A DNA stretch of 64,000 nucleotides from the NCBI RefSeq assembly GCF_014653945.1, contig NZ_BNAU01000002.1, positions 553,914 through 617,913 on the forward strand. The letters are read 5' to 3'. The notes below the pieces were generated by a model that worked only from the letters and a program-made list of their open reading frames with translations, was not told the DNA's origin and searched no databases. Positions 24,989-33,595 of the stretch are shown in pieces. The position numbers and the translations under genes are program-made. The DNA is from Amycolatopsis deserti (GTDB taxonomy: Bacteria; Actinomycetota; Actinomycetes; Mycobacteriales; Pseudonocardiaceae). Within the stretch, counting starts at the first letter, position 1. Every line of letters starts with the position of its first letter.

Positions 24989-25927
24989 ATGACCGCGCTC
25001 CGCTGGAGCTACATGGACCACTGGCGGGCGGACAGCCCGCGCGGGCCCGTGACGCAGTACACCGCCCGCCGCCACATGGACGACTTCGTCAAGCAGATCA
25101 GCGCGGTCGGGTTCGAGGGCCTGGACATGTTCGACTTCCAGGTCTTCGCGCTGACCGGCATGTTCGGCTCGGTCGCGAACTACCAGGACTACCTGCGCGA
25201 CCACGGCATCGGCAAGATCGTGAACCTGTTCCGCGGCATCATGTACGACCCGCGGCTGGCCGATCCGCACGTGCGCGGGACGCACCACGAGATCGTCGAG
25301 AGCACGCGGCGGATGCTGGGGATGTGGCAGGCGCTGGAGATCGAGAACCTGATCGTGATGCCGGCGAGCCTCTACACCGCCGCCGCGCCGGTCACCGACG
25401 ACAAGATCAAGGCCGCGGCGGAGTGCTGGAGCCGCGTCGGCGAGATGACGCTCACCGAGTTCGGCGTGCGGACGACGGCGCACCACGAGTTCTTCTGCGC
25501 CATCCGCACCGAGTCCGACATCCGCAAGTTCTACGACTGGTCCGATCCGCGGTACGTGAGCTTCTTCTGCGACACCGCGCAGCACTGCATCGCCGGGCTC
25601 GACCCGGTCGCGTTGTTCCTCGACCTGCACGAGCGCTGCTCCGGCTTCCACTTCAAGGACACCCGCCAGGTCGACACCACGCAGGCCTACCGGCACAGCC
25701 CGGACGCCGAGCTGATGGCGCCGCAGACCGACCGCTGGTTCCACGAAATGGGCACCGAGGGCGGGCTCGTCGACTTCCCGCGGCTGATGCGGGCGCTCCG
25801 CGACACCGGCTACACCGGCTGGATCACCGTCGAGCACGACAAGGCCAACATCGGTGGCGACTACGCCGAGGCCACCGCACTGTCCATGTGGTACGCCCGC
25901 AACGTCCTCTCGGAGATCCGCGCATGA
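24989..25927 (+). CDS. Sugar phosphate isomerase/epimerase-family TIM barrel (operon gene 1)
   Basis: 312 residues from ATG 24989. Likely metal ligands of the AP-endonuclease-2/xylose-isomerase-like fold are Glu in TTAHHEFFCAI, Asp and His in FFCDTAQHCIAG, His in GFHFKDTRQ and Glu in WITVEHDKAN. The sequence FEGLDMFDFQVFALTGMFGS is unlike common IolE or Hyi proteins, so its substrate is not obvious. In this context it probably acts on a keto-sugar or its lyase product from C- or O-glycoside cleavage. It overlaps the next gene by 4 bp (ATGA). Regulation by the site at 24937 is inferred. Confidence 0.78.
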   Translation: MTALRWSYMDHWRADSPRGPVTQYTARRHMDDFVKQISAVGFEGLDMFDFQVFALTGMFGSVANYQDYLRDHGIGKIVNLFRGIMYDPRLADPHVRGTHHEIVESTRRMLGMWQALEIENLIVMPASLYTAAAPVTDDKIKAAAECWSRVGEMTLTEFGVRTTAHHEFFCAIRTESDIRKFYDWSDPRYVSFFCDTAQHCIAGLDPVALFLDLHERCSGFHFKDTRQVDTTQAYRHSPDAELMAPQTDRWFHEMGTEGGLVDFPRLMRALRDTGYTGWITVEHDKANIGGDYAEATALSMWYARNVLSEIRA

Positions 25928-26871
25928 CCATCCACCTCGGCTACGCCATCAACCAGTGGAAACCCAACTTCGACGACTTCACCCGCCCCGAACAGCACCG
26001 GCGCGCGCTGAAGGTGATCGCCGCGTGCGGTTTCACCGGTGTGGAGCTGCGGGCCGGCACCGGCCGGTGGGACCCGCTGGGCCGCCCCACTTCCATCGCG
26101 GCGACCTACGGTTCCACCACCGCCTTCCTCGACCTGGTGCGGGAAACCGGCCTGCGGGTGTGCTCGTACTACGTCGATCCCGGTGAGCCGGTGGACGAGG
26201 AGCTCAGCCACGGCCGATCCATCCTGGACACCGGTCAGCACGCCGCGATCGTGGAGTCGTTGCGGCCGTTCGCGGAGTTCCTCGCCGAGGCCGGCGCCGA
26301 GCGGCTGGTGGTGCGCGCTCTGCCCGGGCACGGCGCGCTGACCGACGGGCGTCTCGTCGACGCGGCGGACGGGTGGAACGCCGTCGGCGCGATGGCGGCG
26401 GAGTCCGGGGTGCGGGTGTCGCTGCACGTGGACTGCCTGTCCGCGGCGGCCGACGAGAAGGTCCTGGCGCAGCTGCTCGCCGGCACCGACCCCGACCTGG
26501 TGGGCCTGACCGTGGACACCGCCGAACTCACCGTCGCGGGCCTCGACCCCGTGCGCGTGCTGTCCGGGCACCTCGACCGCGTGGATCACCTGCACCTCAA
26601 GGACACCCGCTACGTCGACGAGGCCGGTGAGCGGCTGGCCCCACACGCCGAGGCGAGCATGCTGTCCGAAGGCGGCGCCCGGGAGATCGACCGCTGGTTC
26701 TACGAATGCGGCACGCGCGGCGGCCTGGTCGACTTCCCCGCCGTCGCCGCGCTGCTGCGCGACTGGTCCGGCTGGGCGGTGTTCGAAAGCGAGCAGACGC
26801 CCAACCCGGCGCGCAGCGCCATGCTGAACGGCTGGTACGCGCAACGTCTGTTCGACCGCAACCACATCTGA
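25924..26871 (+). CDS. Sugar phosphate isomerase/epimerase-family TIM barrel (operon gene 2)
   Basis: 315 residues starting MTIHLGYAINQWKPNFDDFT. Related to the preceding gene at motif level: DHLHLKDTRYVDEAG, RWFYECGTRGGLVDFP and AVFESEQTPNPARS. The usual first Glu ligand is replaced by His or Asp in VSLHVDCLSAA, while Asp (GLTVDTAEL), His (DHLHLKD) and Glu (FESEQ) remain, so metal binding may be altered. The pair may have arisen by duplication and may form a hetero-complex or perform successive steps (inference). It is followed after 14 bp by a hydroxypyruvate-isomerase-like gene. Confidence 0.75.
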   Translation: MTIHLGYAINQWKPNFDDFTRPEQHRRALKVIAACGFTGVELRAGTGRWDPLGRPTSIAATYGSTTAFLDLVRETGLRVCSYYVDPGEPVDEELSHGRSILDTGQHAAIVESLRPFAEFLAEAGAERLVVRALPGHGALTDGRLVDAADGWNAVGAMAAESGVRVSLHVDCLSAAADEKVLAQLLAGTDPDLVGLTVDTAELTVAGLDPVRVLSGHLDRVDHLHLKDTRYVDEAGERLAPHAEASMLSEGGAREIDRWFYECGTRGGLVDFPAVAALLRDWSGWAVFESEQTPNPARSAMLNGWYAQRLFDRNHI

Positions 26872-26885
26872 AGCTGGGAGATCCC

Positions 26886-27662
26886 GTGTCACTTCCCCTG
26901 TCCGTCAACATCGAGCTGCTGTTCCGCGAAGCCGGGGACGATCCCGGTGACCGCGTCCGCGCGGCCGCCGACCACGGCTTCGACGTGGTGGAGATCTGGT
27001 CGCACAGCGACAAGGACCTCGACCGCCTCGAAAAGGCCCTCACGTCCACCGGGACGACCCTGCACACGATGCTGATCGAGGGACGGCTCACGCTCGCGGA
27101 CGCGAAGACCCACGAAGGGTTCCTCGGGCACGTGCGGGAGGCCGTGGCGGTGGCGAACCGGCTGGGCTGCACCCGGATCGTCACCGGCTCCGGGGTCGGC
27201 CTGCCGTACCTGAAGCGGGCCGTGCAGCACGGCATCGTCGTGGAGGCGCTGAAGGCCGGCGCGGAGATCGCCGCCGCGCACGGCGTGACGATCGTGCTGG
27301 AGAACCTGAACACGAAGGTCGACCACCCGGGCACCCTGTTCGACACGACGGCCGAGTGCCTGGCCGCGGTGCGCGAGGTCGGCTCCCCCGGGCTCGCCCT
27401 GCTCTACGACGCCTACCACTCGCTGCAGATGGGTGAGACTCCCGCGCGGGAGGTGGCCGGCGCGATGGAGCTGGTGTCGCACGTGCAGATCGCCGACCTG
27501 CCCGACCGCGGCGAACCGGGCACCGGAACGGTCGACTGGGCCGCGCGGCTGCGTGAGCTGCGGGAGCTGGGCTACCGGGGCCCGTTCGGACTGGAGTACG
27601 TGCCGACGACCGGTTCGGTGGCCTCGCTGCGGGCGATCACGGAGATCGCGGCCGGGCTGTAA
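26886..27662 (+). CDS. Hydroxypyruvate isomerase-family TIM barrel (operon gene 3)
   Basis: 258 residues, the length of Hyi-type proteins, starting at GTG 26886 behind GGGAGAT. The start LSVNIELLFREAGDDPGDRV and the ligand motifs fit: Glu in IVLENLNTKVDHPG, Asp and His in LLYDAYHSLQMG, His in SHVQIADLPDRGEPGTG and Glu in FGLEYVPTTG. The family isomerises hydroxypyruvate/tartronate semialdehyde or keto-sugars such as 2-keto-gluconate-like compounds. As the third gene of an operon with two sugar-epimerase-like barrels, it may act on a sugar released by the glycoside pathway. Confidence 0.82.
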   Translation: MSLPLSVNIELLFREAGDDPGDRVRAAADHGFDVVEIWSHSDKDLDRLEKALTSTGTTLHTMLIEGRLTLADAKTHEGFLGHVREAVAVANRLGCTRIVTGSGVGLPYLKRAVQHGIVVEALKAGAEIAAAHGVTIVLENLNTKVDHPGTLFDTTAECLAAVREVGSPGLALLYDAYHSLQMGETPAREVAGAMELVSHVQIADLPDRGEPGTGTVDWAARLRELRELGYRGPFGLEYVPTTGSVASLRAITEIAAGL

Positions 27663-27688
27663 CGCCGAGGACGCCCACGGCGGCGCGG

Positions 27689-28876
27689 TCACCGGGATCC
27701 GGCCCGGCTGCTCGCGGTGATCCCGGCGGCGGCCAGGATCGCCGCGGCGCTGACCGTCGCGGTCGTGGTCCAGCCGAACCGGCCGACCGCGGCCGCGCCG
27801 GCCGCGGTGCCGAGGGTGCCGCCGATGAAGTAGACGACCATGTAGGCGCTGTTGAACCGCGCGGGCGCCGCCTGGTCGAGCGCGAGCACGGTGCTCTGGT
27901 TGGCCACCTGCGCGGCGAACAGCCCGGCGTCGAACAGACCGAGGCAGACCAGCGTGAGGGCCGTGTTCGGCAGGCAAAGGCCGAGCGTGAGCGTCGCCGC
28001 GGCGGCGAGCGCGAGTCCGGTGAGGATCACCCGTCGTGCGCCGACGCGGTCGGTCCACGCCCCGGCGATCCGGGTGGCGACGATGCCGAGCAGCCCGGCC
28101 GCCGCGTACGCGCCGATCCGTTCCGGCGAATACGAGAACGGCGGTTGCGACAGCGCGACCGCGATGCCCGCCCACACCGCGCAGAACGCGAAGAACCACA
28201 GGAATCCGCGCCCGGCAGCCAGTCGCAACCCCGGGAACCTCAGATACAGCCCCGGCAGTCCGCGCAGCGTGGCCAGGTAACCGGCGCCGGCGCGGCCAGG
28301 CGTTGCGGGCAGCGCCAGACGGGCGGCGAGCGCGAGGACCGCGCACGCGAGCGCGAACACCAGCAGCATGCCGCGCCAGCCGATCAGCCCGGTCAGCCAG
28401 CCGCCACCGATCCGCCCGGCGAGAATGCCCGCGGAGATCCCGGAGGTCACCACGCCGAGCACGGTCGCCCGGCGCCGCGGCTCGGCGAACCGTCCCGCGA
28501 CGGAACTCAGCTGCGCCCCCACCGCGGAGCCGGCGCCGATCACGGCGAGCACGAGCCCGAGCAGCGCGGCGGACCCGGCGACGGTGGCCAGTGCCAGGGC
28601 GGCGGCGAGCGCGGCGAACTGCGCGGCCACCACCGTTCTCGGCGGAAACCGGTCCACCAGCGGGACCAGCACCGCGAGCCCGGCCAGGTACCCGGCCGGG
28701 CCGCAGGCGAGCACCGAGCCGACGACGGTCGCCGGGACGTCCAGCGACCCGGCGACCTCCGCGATCGAGGGTTGCAGCGGATACAGGGTCGCGGTGCCCA
28801 CCGCGGCGGCCAGTGTCAGGAACCCCACCACCGGTGCGCGGAGCACCGGCCGGGCCGGCGAAAGATCAATGTCCAC
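27689..28876 (-). CDS. MFS transporter, 12-TM exporter type
   Basis: About 395 residues with 12 hydrophobic segments. The stretch LAAAVGTATLYPLQPSIAEV, then GYLAGLAVLVPLVDRFPPRT (loop 2-3) and GISAGILAGRIGGGWLTGLI match the YdhP/DHA-type major facilitators; LARG basic segments follow. No ribosome-binding site precedes GTG 28876, and GTG 28882 is equally possible; a leaderless transcript is plausible. It lies alone between the TIM-barrel operon (convergent) and the GH3 gene, and no shared operator is seen before it, so its link to the island is by position only. A sugar or aromatic exporter is likely. Confidence 0.8.
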   Translation of the reverse strand: MDIDLSPARPVLRAPVVGFLTLAAAVGTATLYPLQPSIAEVAGSLDVPATVVGSVLACGPAGYLAGLAVLVPLVDRFPPRTVVAAQFAALAAALALATVAGSAALLGLVLAVIGAGSAVGAQLSSVAGRFAEPRRRATVLGVVTSGISAGILAGRIGGGWLTGLIGWRGMLLVFALACAVLALAARLALPATPGRAGAGYLATLRGLPGLYLRFPGLRLAAGRGFLWFFAFCAVWAGIAVALSQPPFSYSPERIGAYAAAGLLGIVATRIAGAWTDRVGARRVILTGLALAAAATLTLGLCLPNTALTLVCLGLFDAGLFAAQVANQSTVLALDQAAPARFNSAYMVVYFIGGTLGTAAGAAAVGRFGWTTTATVSAAAILAAAGITASSRAGSR

Positions 28877-28932
28877 GGCCACGACGGTAGAAGTGGCGCG
28901 AAGGGCGACGCTGGCGGGAAAACGACCACGTG

Positions 28933-28961
28933 GTGGTGGGGGACGCCGATCCCCCCACCAC
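28933..28961 (-). terminator. Hairpin terminator after the GH3 operon
   Basis: GTGGTGGGGG (28933-28942) pairs perfectly with CCCCCACCAC (28952-28961) around a 9-base loop, beginning 5 bp after the GH3 stop codon. No U-tract, as usual for actinomycetes. Confidence 0.6.
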
Positions 28962-28965
28962 CTCC

Positions 28966-31326
28966 TCACCACTCCCGGGTCAGCACCTGCTCGATCTCCT
29001 CCGCCGAGCGGCCCACCAGCACCTCGTGCCCGCCCGGCGGCACCACCCAGCGGCCGTCGCGCCGGCGTTGCCACGTTCGCTCGTCCAGGGGGACCGCCAC
29101 CTCAGCCGTCTCCCCCGGATCGAGCCGCACGCCGGCGAATCCCGCCAGCCGCGCGTCCGCCTCGCCCGGCGCCCGGACGTACACCTGCACCACCTCGCGC
29201 CCCCGCCGCGCACCGGTGTTGGTCACCTCCACCCGCACCCAGTGCCCGTCGAACCGCGCGGAACCGAAGCGGAACGTCGTGTAGCCGAGCCCGGAGCCGA
29301 ACGCGAACCGGGCCCGCGTGCCGCTCAGCGCGAGGTGCCGGTAGCCCGTGGGCTCGGCGGCGGTGTAGTCCCGGCGCAGGTCCGCGTCCAGCGTTTCCCC
29401 GTGCGTGGACCGGTCCTCGTCGCGCAGCGGGACGGTCACCGGCATCCGTCCGCCGGGTTCGTCGTCGCCCGCGAGCACCCGCGCCAGCGCGTCGGCGAAG
29501 CCCTGCCCGGCGAACCAGCCCTGCAGCACCGCGCCCACGTCGGAAGCCCACGGCGCGTCGACCGGCCGGCCCGCGTTGACGACCACCACGGTCCGCGGGT
29601 TGACCCGGCCGACCGCGCGGATCAGCTCCTGGTGCGCGGCGGGCAGCGCCGAGGAGGTCAGGTCCCGGCTCTCGCGCGAGGTTTCCAGCTCGTCGCCGAC
29701 CACGAGGACCACCGCGTCGGCCTGGGCCGCCAGCCGCCGGGCGCGGGCCAGCGCGCCCGGTTCCGGCGGCGGGGTGCACGACACCGTCAGCGCCTGCACG
29801 CGACTGCCCGCCGACGTCATCTCGGCCACCACGGTCACCGGTTTCCCAGCCCGCAGTTCGATTCCGGCGCCGGTGGTTTCCGCCCGGGCGACCTGCCCCA
29901 TCACGTCACCCGGGTCGGGAGCCGGTCGCGAAGCCAGCACCGTCCCGTCGACCGACAGCGTCGTGGCGCCGGAACCGCCCGCCGCGAAGGTCCACGGCCC
30001 GTCGGCCGCCGGCGTGAACACCGCGGTCAACCGCAGCATCCCCGGCTCAGTCGTCGGGCCGGCGCCCGGCACCTCGCCGAACCAGATGAACGCACTGTCC
30101 GCGCGAACCTCGGACAACACCAGGTCGCCGCCGCGGAAGTGCTCCAGCAGCACACCCGGCCGCCCGTCCGGTGTGGACACCTCGAAGGCGCCCAGCGGCG
30201 CCGCCGGAACCCCGTCCACTCCGCGCTCGTGCACCATCTCGCCGGGAAAGCGCTTGCGCAGAGCGTCGAGCGGTGTGGTGGCGCCACCATCGGGCCGGAT
30301 GCGGCCGAACGTGGCGCCCTGGAAGCACGGCCGGTCGGCGTTCGGCCCGATCACCGCGAGCCGACGGACACCCGGGTCCAGCGGGAGCACGTCCTCGTTG
30401 CGGCACAGGACGAACGACGCCACCGCCGCCTCCACCAGCACCCCGTGGGCGCGACCGGCGGGTACCGCCGGAGCACTGACCTGCCGCTCGCTCCCCTCCA
30501 GCGCACCTACCCGAGCGGCCAGGCGCAGCAACCGGGTCACGGCGTCGTCGACGCGCGCCTGCGGCACTTCCCCGCGCTCGACGGCTTCCGCCAGGCGCGC
30601 GCCGAAGTGGATCGCCGGTCCGGGCATCTCGAGGTCGAGCCCGGCGAGCGCGGGCCCGAGGGTTTCGTGCAGGGCGAAGTAGTCGGAGATCACCAGCCCG
30701 TCGAAACCCCATTCCTCCTTGACGATCGCCAGCAGCCCGGCGTGCGCCGCGCACGGTGTCCCGTTGAGACGGTTGTAGGCGGTCATCAGCGCCCAGGCCC
30801 CCGCGCGCACGGCGTGCTCGAACGGCCGCAGGTACACCTCGCGCAAGGCGGTGTCGTCGACCTCGGCGCTCATCCGCTGCCGCTCGGTCTCGGTGTCGTT
30901 GCACACCAGGTGCTTCGGCACCGCGGCGACGCCCTGCCCCTGCAGCCCCTCGACGAACGCCGCGCCCAGCACACCGGCCAGCAGCGGATCCTCCGACAGC
31001 ATCTCGAACGTCCGCCCGGACAACCCGGTCCGCGCCAGGTTGAGGTTGGGGGCGTAGACGGCGTCGAAGCCGCGGCGGCGGGCCTCCGACCCCTCGGCGG
31101 CCGCGACGGATCGCACCACGTCCGGGTCCCAGGTGGCGCCCAGGGCGATCCCGCTCGGCAGCAGCAGTGACGTCTCGCGCTCGTCGAAGGTGGGGCTGAC
31201 CAGGCCGAGCGGACCGTCCACCAGGTACATCGGCCGCAGCCCGGCGGCGGGCTCGGCCGGGGTGCGGTACCCGGTCTCCCCCGCCGTCAGGGCCGCCCGC
31301 CGCGCCGGGTCCAGCGCGCCGGTCAC
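28966..31326 (-). CDS. GH3-family beta-glucosidase with PA14 insertion
   Basis: 786 residues when started at GTG 31326, which overlaps the LLM stop by 4 bp (GTGA). The N-terminal (alpha/beta)8 domain contains the GH3 KH motif AVPKHLVCNDTETER and the nucleophile Asp in GLVISDYFALH (about residue 212). A PA14-like insertion lies near 390-520 (VLLEHFRGGDLVLSEV onward). The second domain contains VVVVNAGRPVDAPWAS. A fibronectin-III-like C-terminus (about 685-780) includes VRVEVTNTGARRGREVVQVY. It releases terminal beta-glucose from O-glycosides; no signal peptide is seen, so it likely acts on imported glycosides. It shares an operon with the LLM monooxygenase. Confidence 0.88.
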   Translation of the reverse strand: MTGALDPARRAALTAGETGYRTPAEPAAGLRPMYLVDGPLGLVSPTFDERETSLLLPSGIALGATWDPDVVRSVAAAEGSEARRRGFDAVYAPNLNLARTGLSGRTFEMLSEDPLLAGVLGAAFVEGLQGQGVAAVPKHLVCNDTETERQRMSAEVDDTALREVYLRPFEHAVRAGAWALMTAYNRLNGTPCAAHAGLLAIVKEEWGFDGLVISDYFALHETLGPALAGLDLEMPGPAIHFGARLAEAVERGEVPQARVDDAVTRLLRLAARVGALEGSERQVSAPAVPAGRAHGVLVEAAVASFVLCRNEDVLPLDPGVRRLAVIGPNADRPCFQGATFGRIRPDGGATTPLDALRKRFPGEMVHERGVDGVPAAPLGAFEVSTPDGRPGVLLEHFRGGDLVLSEVRADSAFIWFGEVPGAGPTTEPGMLRLTAVFTPAADGPWTFAAGGSGATTLSVDGTVLASRPAPDPGDVMGQVARAETTGAGIELRAGKPVTVVAEMTSAGSRVQALTVSCTPPPEPGALARARRLAAQADAVVLVVGDELETSRESRDLTSSALPAAHQELIRAVGRVNPRTVVVVNAGRPVDAPWASDVGAVLQGWFAGQGFADALARVLAGDDEPGGRMPVTVPLRDEDRSTHGETLDADLRRDYTAAEPTGYRHLALSGTRARFAFGSGLGYTTFRFGSARFDGHWVRVEVTNTGARRGREVVQVYVRAPGEADARLAGFAGVRLDPGETAEVAVPLDERTWQRRRDGRWVVPPGGHEVLVGRSAEEIEQVLTREW

Positions 31327-32426
31327 GCCGCCGTCCGGAAGTGCGGCATGACGCGGGTGGCGAACAGTTCCATCGACCGCCGGCCGAGCGCCACCCGCTC
31401 CGGGGTCAGCGGACCGCCGAGGAACCCGCCGAGCACGTTGCCGATGCCGATGTCCGCGATCTCGCGCAGGTGCTCGGTGACGGTCTCCGGGCTGCCCCAC
31501 AGGCACCAGGTGCGCTGGTAGCCGGGCTTGCGGGCGTCCGGCGGCGGGGGCAGCGTGACGCCGGTGATCCGCTCCGCGGCCAGGTTCGCCACGTGCTCAC
31601 GCTCGATGGCCTCCTGGTACTGCTCCATGAGCAGCTGCAGCTCCTCCTCGGCCTGCTCGTCGGTCTCGGCGACGTGCACGTGCTGGTAGGTGTGGGTGGT
31701 CCACTCCAGGGCGCGGGCCACGCGCGTCTCGTCGTGCCCGGCCGCCTCCAGCGCCTCGCGGTAGGCCCGGAAGTAGCGGCGCAGGTGCTCCAGCGGCCGC
31801 CCGTCGTCGATGGTCGGCGGGGTGAAGGCGAGGATGAACGCGGGCTGCGCCTTGTCCGCGGCGCGCTGCGTGCTCGACGGGCGGGCCGCGACCGACATCA
31901 TCCGCGGGCCCTCCGCCGAATAGGGGGCGGGCACGATCCGGGAGACGACCGACCCGCGGTAGTGCCCGTTGTCGAACTCCACCGGCGGATCGGAGATCTT
32001 CTTGGCCCACAGGCGTTCCACGATCTCCAGGTTGGACACCGACAGCCGCGCGGTGTCCTGGTAGTTGATGCCCAGCCCGATCATCTCCTCGGGCGTGGTC
32101 CCGCTGCCGGTGCCGACCAGGACCTTGCCGTCGGTGAGCTGGTCGATGAGGTTGAGCCGCTCGGCGAAGCGCACCGGGTGGTGCAGCGGGATCGTCTGCA
32201 CGGAGAACCCGAAGTGCAGCCGGGGCAGCTTCGCGGCGAGGTAGGCCGCGAACACCACCGGGTCGCTGGCCGGCGGCGCGTAGCCGGTGAAGTGGTGGTC
32301 GGGCAGGAAGACGGCGTCGAAACCGAGACGTTCGGCGTCCACCGCGTGGTCGATCATCGCCGCGATGACGGGCCGGTCGTCGGCCGGACCGGAGGACCGG
32401 GTGGTCAGGAACGCGGAGAAGTGCAC
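31323..32426 (-). CDS. Luciferase-like (LLM) flavin-dependent monooxygenase
   Basis: 367 residues from GTG 32426 behind GGAGGT. It fits bacterial luciferase alpha/alkanal-monooxygenase proteins: HFSAFLTTRSSG, DAVFLPDHHFTGYAPPASDP, HHPVRFAERLNLIDQLTDGK and VLVGTGSGTTPEEM. The His pair in PDHHF sits at the flavin edge. It is likely FMN-dependent and paired with the flavin reductase at 21131. It is upstream of the GH3 gene in one operon under the operator-like site at 32455. Oxidation of an aromatic aglycone or an aldehyde is possible; the substrate is not visible. Confidence 0.8.
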   Translation of the reverse strand: MHFSAFLTTRSSGPADDRPVIAAMIDHAVDAERLGFDAVFLPDHHFTGYAPPASDPVVFAAYLAAKLPRLHFGFSVQTIPLHHPVRFAERLNLIDQLTDGKVLVGTGSGTTPEEMIGLGINYQDTARLSVSNLEIVERLWAKKISDPPVEFDNGHYRGSVVSRIVPAPYSAEGPRMMSVAARPSSTQRAADKAQPAFILAFTPPTIDDGRPLEHLRRYFRAYREALEAAGHDETRVARALEWTTHTYQHVHVAETDEQAEEELQLLMEQYQEAIEREHVANLAAERITGVTLPPPPDARKPGYQRTWCLWGSPETVTEHLREIADIGIGNVLGGFLGGPLTPERVALGRRSMELFATRVMPHFRTAA

Positions 32427-32454
32427 AGCGACCTCCAGTGGTCGGTCAAAAATA

Positions 32455-32472
32455 AATTTAACATGCTGATTC
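32455..32472. promoter_or_regulatory. C-glycoside regulon operator, site 3 (before the LLM-GH3 operon)
   Basis: On the minus strand the site reads GAATCAGCATGTTAAATT, which shares 13 of 18 positions with site 1. On the plus strand the word CATGCTGATTCTG (32462-32474) is a near match to the reverse complement of CAGATTCAGCATG at 20356. It lies 29 bp upstream of the LLM GTG and 59 bp before the LysR gene. Confidence 0.6.
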
Positions 32473-32530
32473 TGATTTGAGGTTAGACTGCCCGTCGTCC
32501 CCGAGTCAACGGCGAACGGAGAGGGAGACC

Positions 32531-33541
32531 GTGAACCTCACGAACCTGGACCTGAACCTCCTCGTCCCGCTCGACGCGCTGCTGCGCGAGAAGAGCGTCA
32601 CGCGCGCCGCCGGGCGACTGGGGCTCAGCCAGCCCGCGCTCAGCTCCTCACTCGCCCGGCTGCGCCGGCACTTCGGCGACCAGCTGCTGGTCCGCAACGG
32701 CAACGCCTACGAGCTGACCCCGCTGGCCGCGCAGCTGCGCCCGCGCGCGGAGGCCGCGCTGACCGGGGTCCGGCTGGCGTTCAGCCGTCACCCCGGGTTC
32801 GACCCGGCCACCTCGGGGCGGGAGTTCCGGATCCTGGCCTCGGACTACGTGATGGCCGTGCTGGGTGGCGCGGTCGGCGCGATCCTGGACGAGCGCGCGC
32901 CGGGGATGCGGTTGCGGTTCGAGCCCACCACACCGTCCGTTGTGGACCAGGCGCCGGAGAGCCTGCGCGGGGCCGACGCGGTGCTGTTGCCGCACGGGTT
33001 CCTGCACGGCACCCCGCACGCCGACCTGTTCTCCGACACGTGGTGCTGCGTGGTCGCGACGGGGAACGAGCGGGTCGGCGGCACCCTGACGATGGACGAC
33101 CTGCGCAAACTGCCCTGGGTGTTCACCTACCTGTCCGCGACGGCGTTCACCACGGTGGCGCGTCAGCTGCAGGCACTCGGGATCGAGCCGCGGGTGACCG
33201 CCGTCGTGGAGAGCTTCCTCGCACTCCCCCACCTGGTCGCCGGGACGGAGCGGATCGGGCTGATCCAGGGGCACCTCGCGGCGCGGCTGTCCGGTGTGGA
33301 CGGTGTTCGGGTGCTGCCGTGCCCGTTCGAGCCGGTGCCGCTGGTGGAGGCGCTGTGGTGGCATCCGATGCACGAGGACGACCCGGAGCACCGCTGGATG
33401 CGCGAGGTGTTCGCCGAGGCCGGGCGCGCGCTCGCGCCGGGCGACGGGCGGTCAGGCCAGGTCGGCCGAGAACCGCTGGAGCGCGGCGAGCAGATCGGCC
33501 CCGGTGACGCCGGCGCACCGGCACCGAGCATTTCGGACTAG
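32531..33541 (+). CDS. LysR-family regulator (NodD-like N-terminus)
   Basis: 336 residues from GTG 32531 behind GAGGGAGA (32521-32528). The start NLTNLDLNLLVPLDALLREK, then SVTRAAGRLGLSQPALSSSL and ARLRRHFGDQLLVRNGNAYE, is a classic LysR HTH of the NodD/LinR group, whose members often sense flavonoids or other aromatics (established). A periplasmic-binding-like effector domain follows. The C-terminal ~30 residues (GQVGREPLERGEQIGPGDAG onwards) look like an extension beyond the usual end. It diverges from the LLM-GH3 operon, so it likely activates that operon in response to an aromatic aglycone (inference). Confidence 0.85.
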   Translation: MNLTNLDLNLLVPLDALLREKSVTRAAGRLGLSQPALSSSLARLRRHFGDQLLVRNGNAYELTPLAAQLRPRAEAALTGVRLAFSRHPGFDPATSGREFRILASDYVMAVLGGAVGAILDERAPGMRLRFEPTTPSVVDQAPESLRGADAVLLPHGFLHGTPHADLFSDTWCCVVATGNERVGGTLTMDDLRKLPWVFTYLSATAFTTVARQLQALGIEPRVTAVVESFLALPHLVAGTERIGLIQGHLAARLSGVDGVRVLPCPFEPVPLVEALWWHPMHEDDPEHRWMREVFAEAGRALAPGDGRSGQVGREPLERGEQIGPGDAGAPAPSISD

Positions 33542-33595
33542 TCGTCGACGCCGGCATCTTCCAGCGAGGCCGAGGTGCGGCCGGCCTGAGGGCGC

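Noticed and set aside
28966..31506. A longer GH3 protein starting at 31506
   Set aside because: The first 60 residues are Arg/Pro-rich and not family-like and lie within the LLM gene; GTG 31326 with a 4-bp overlap fits better.
33452..33540. A minus-strand tail reading LLAALQRFSADLA after the LysR gene end
   Set aside because: Too short and unconnected to any start; it could be chance coding in high-GC DNA.
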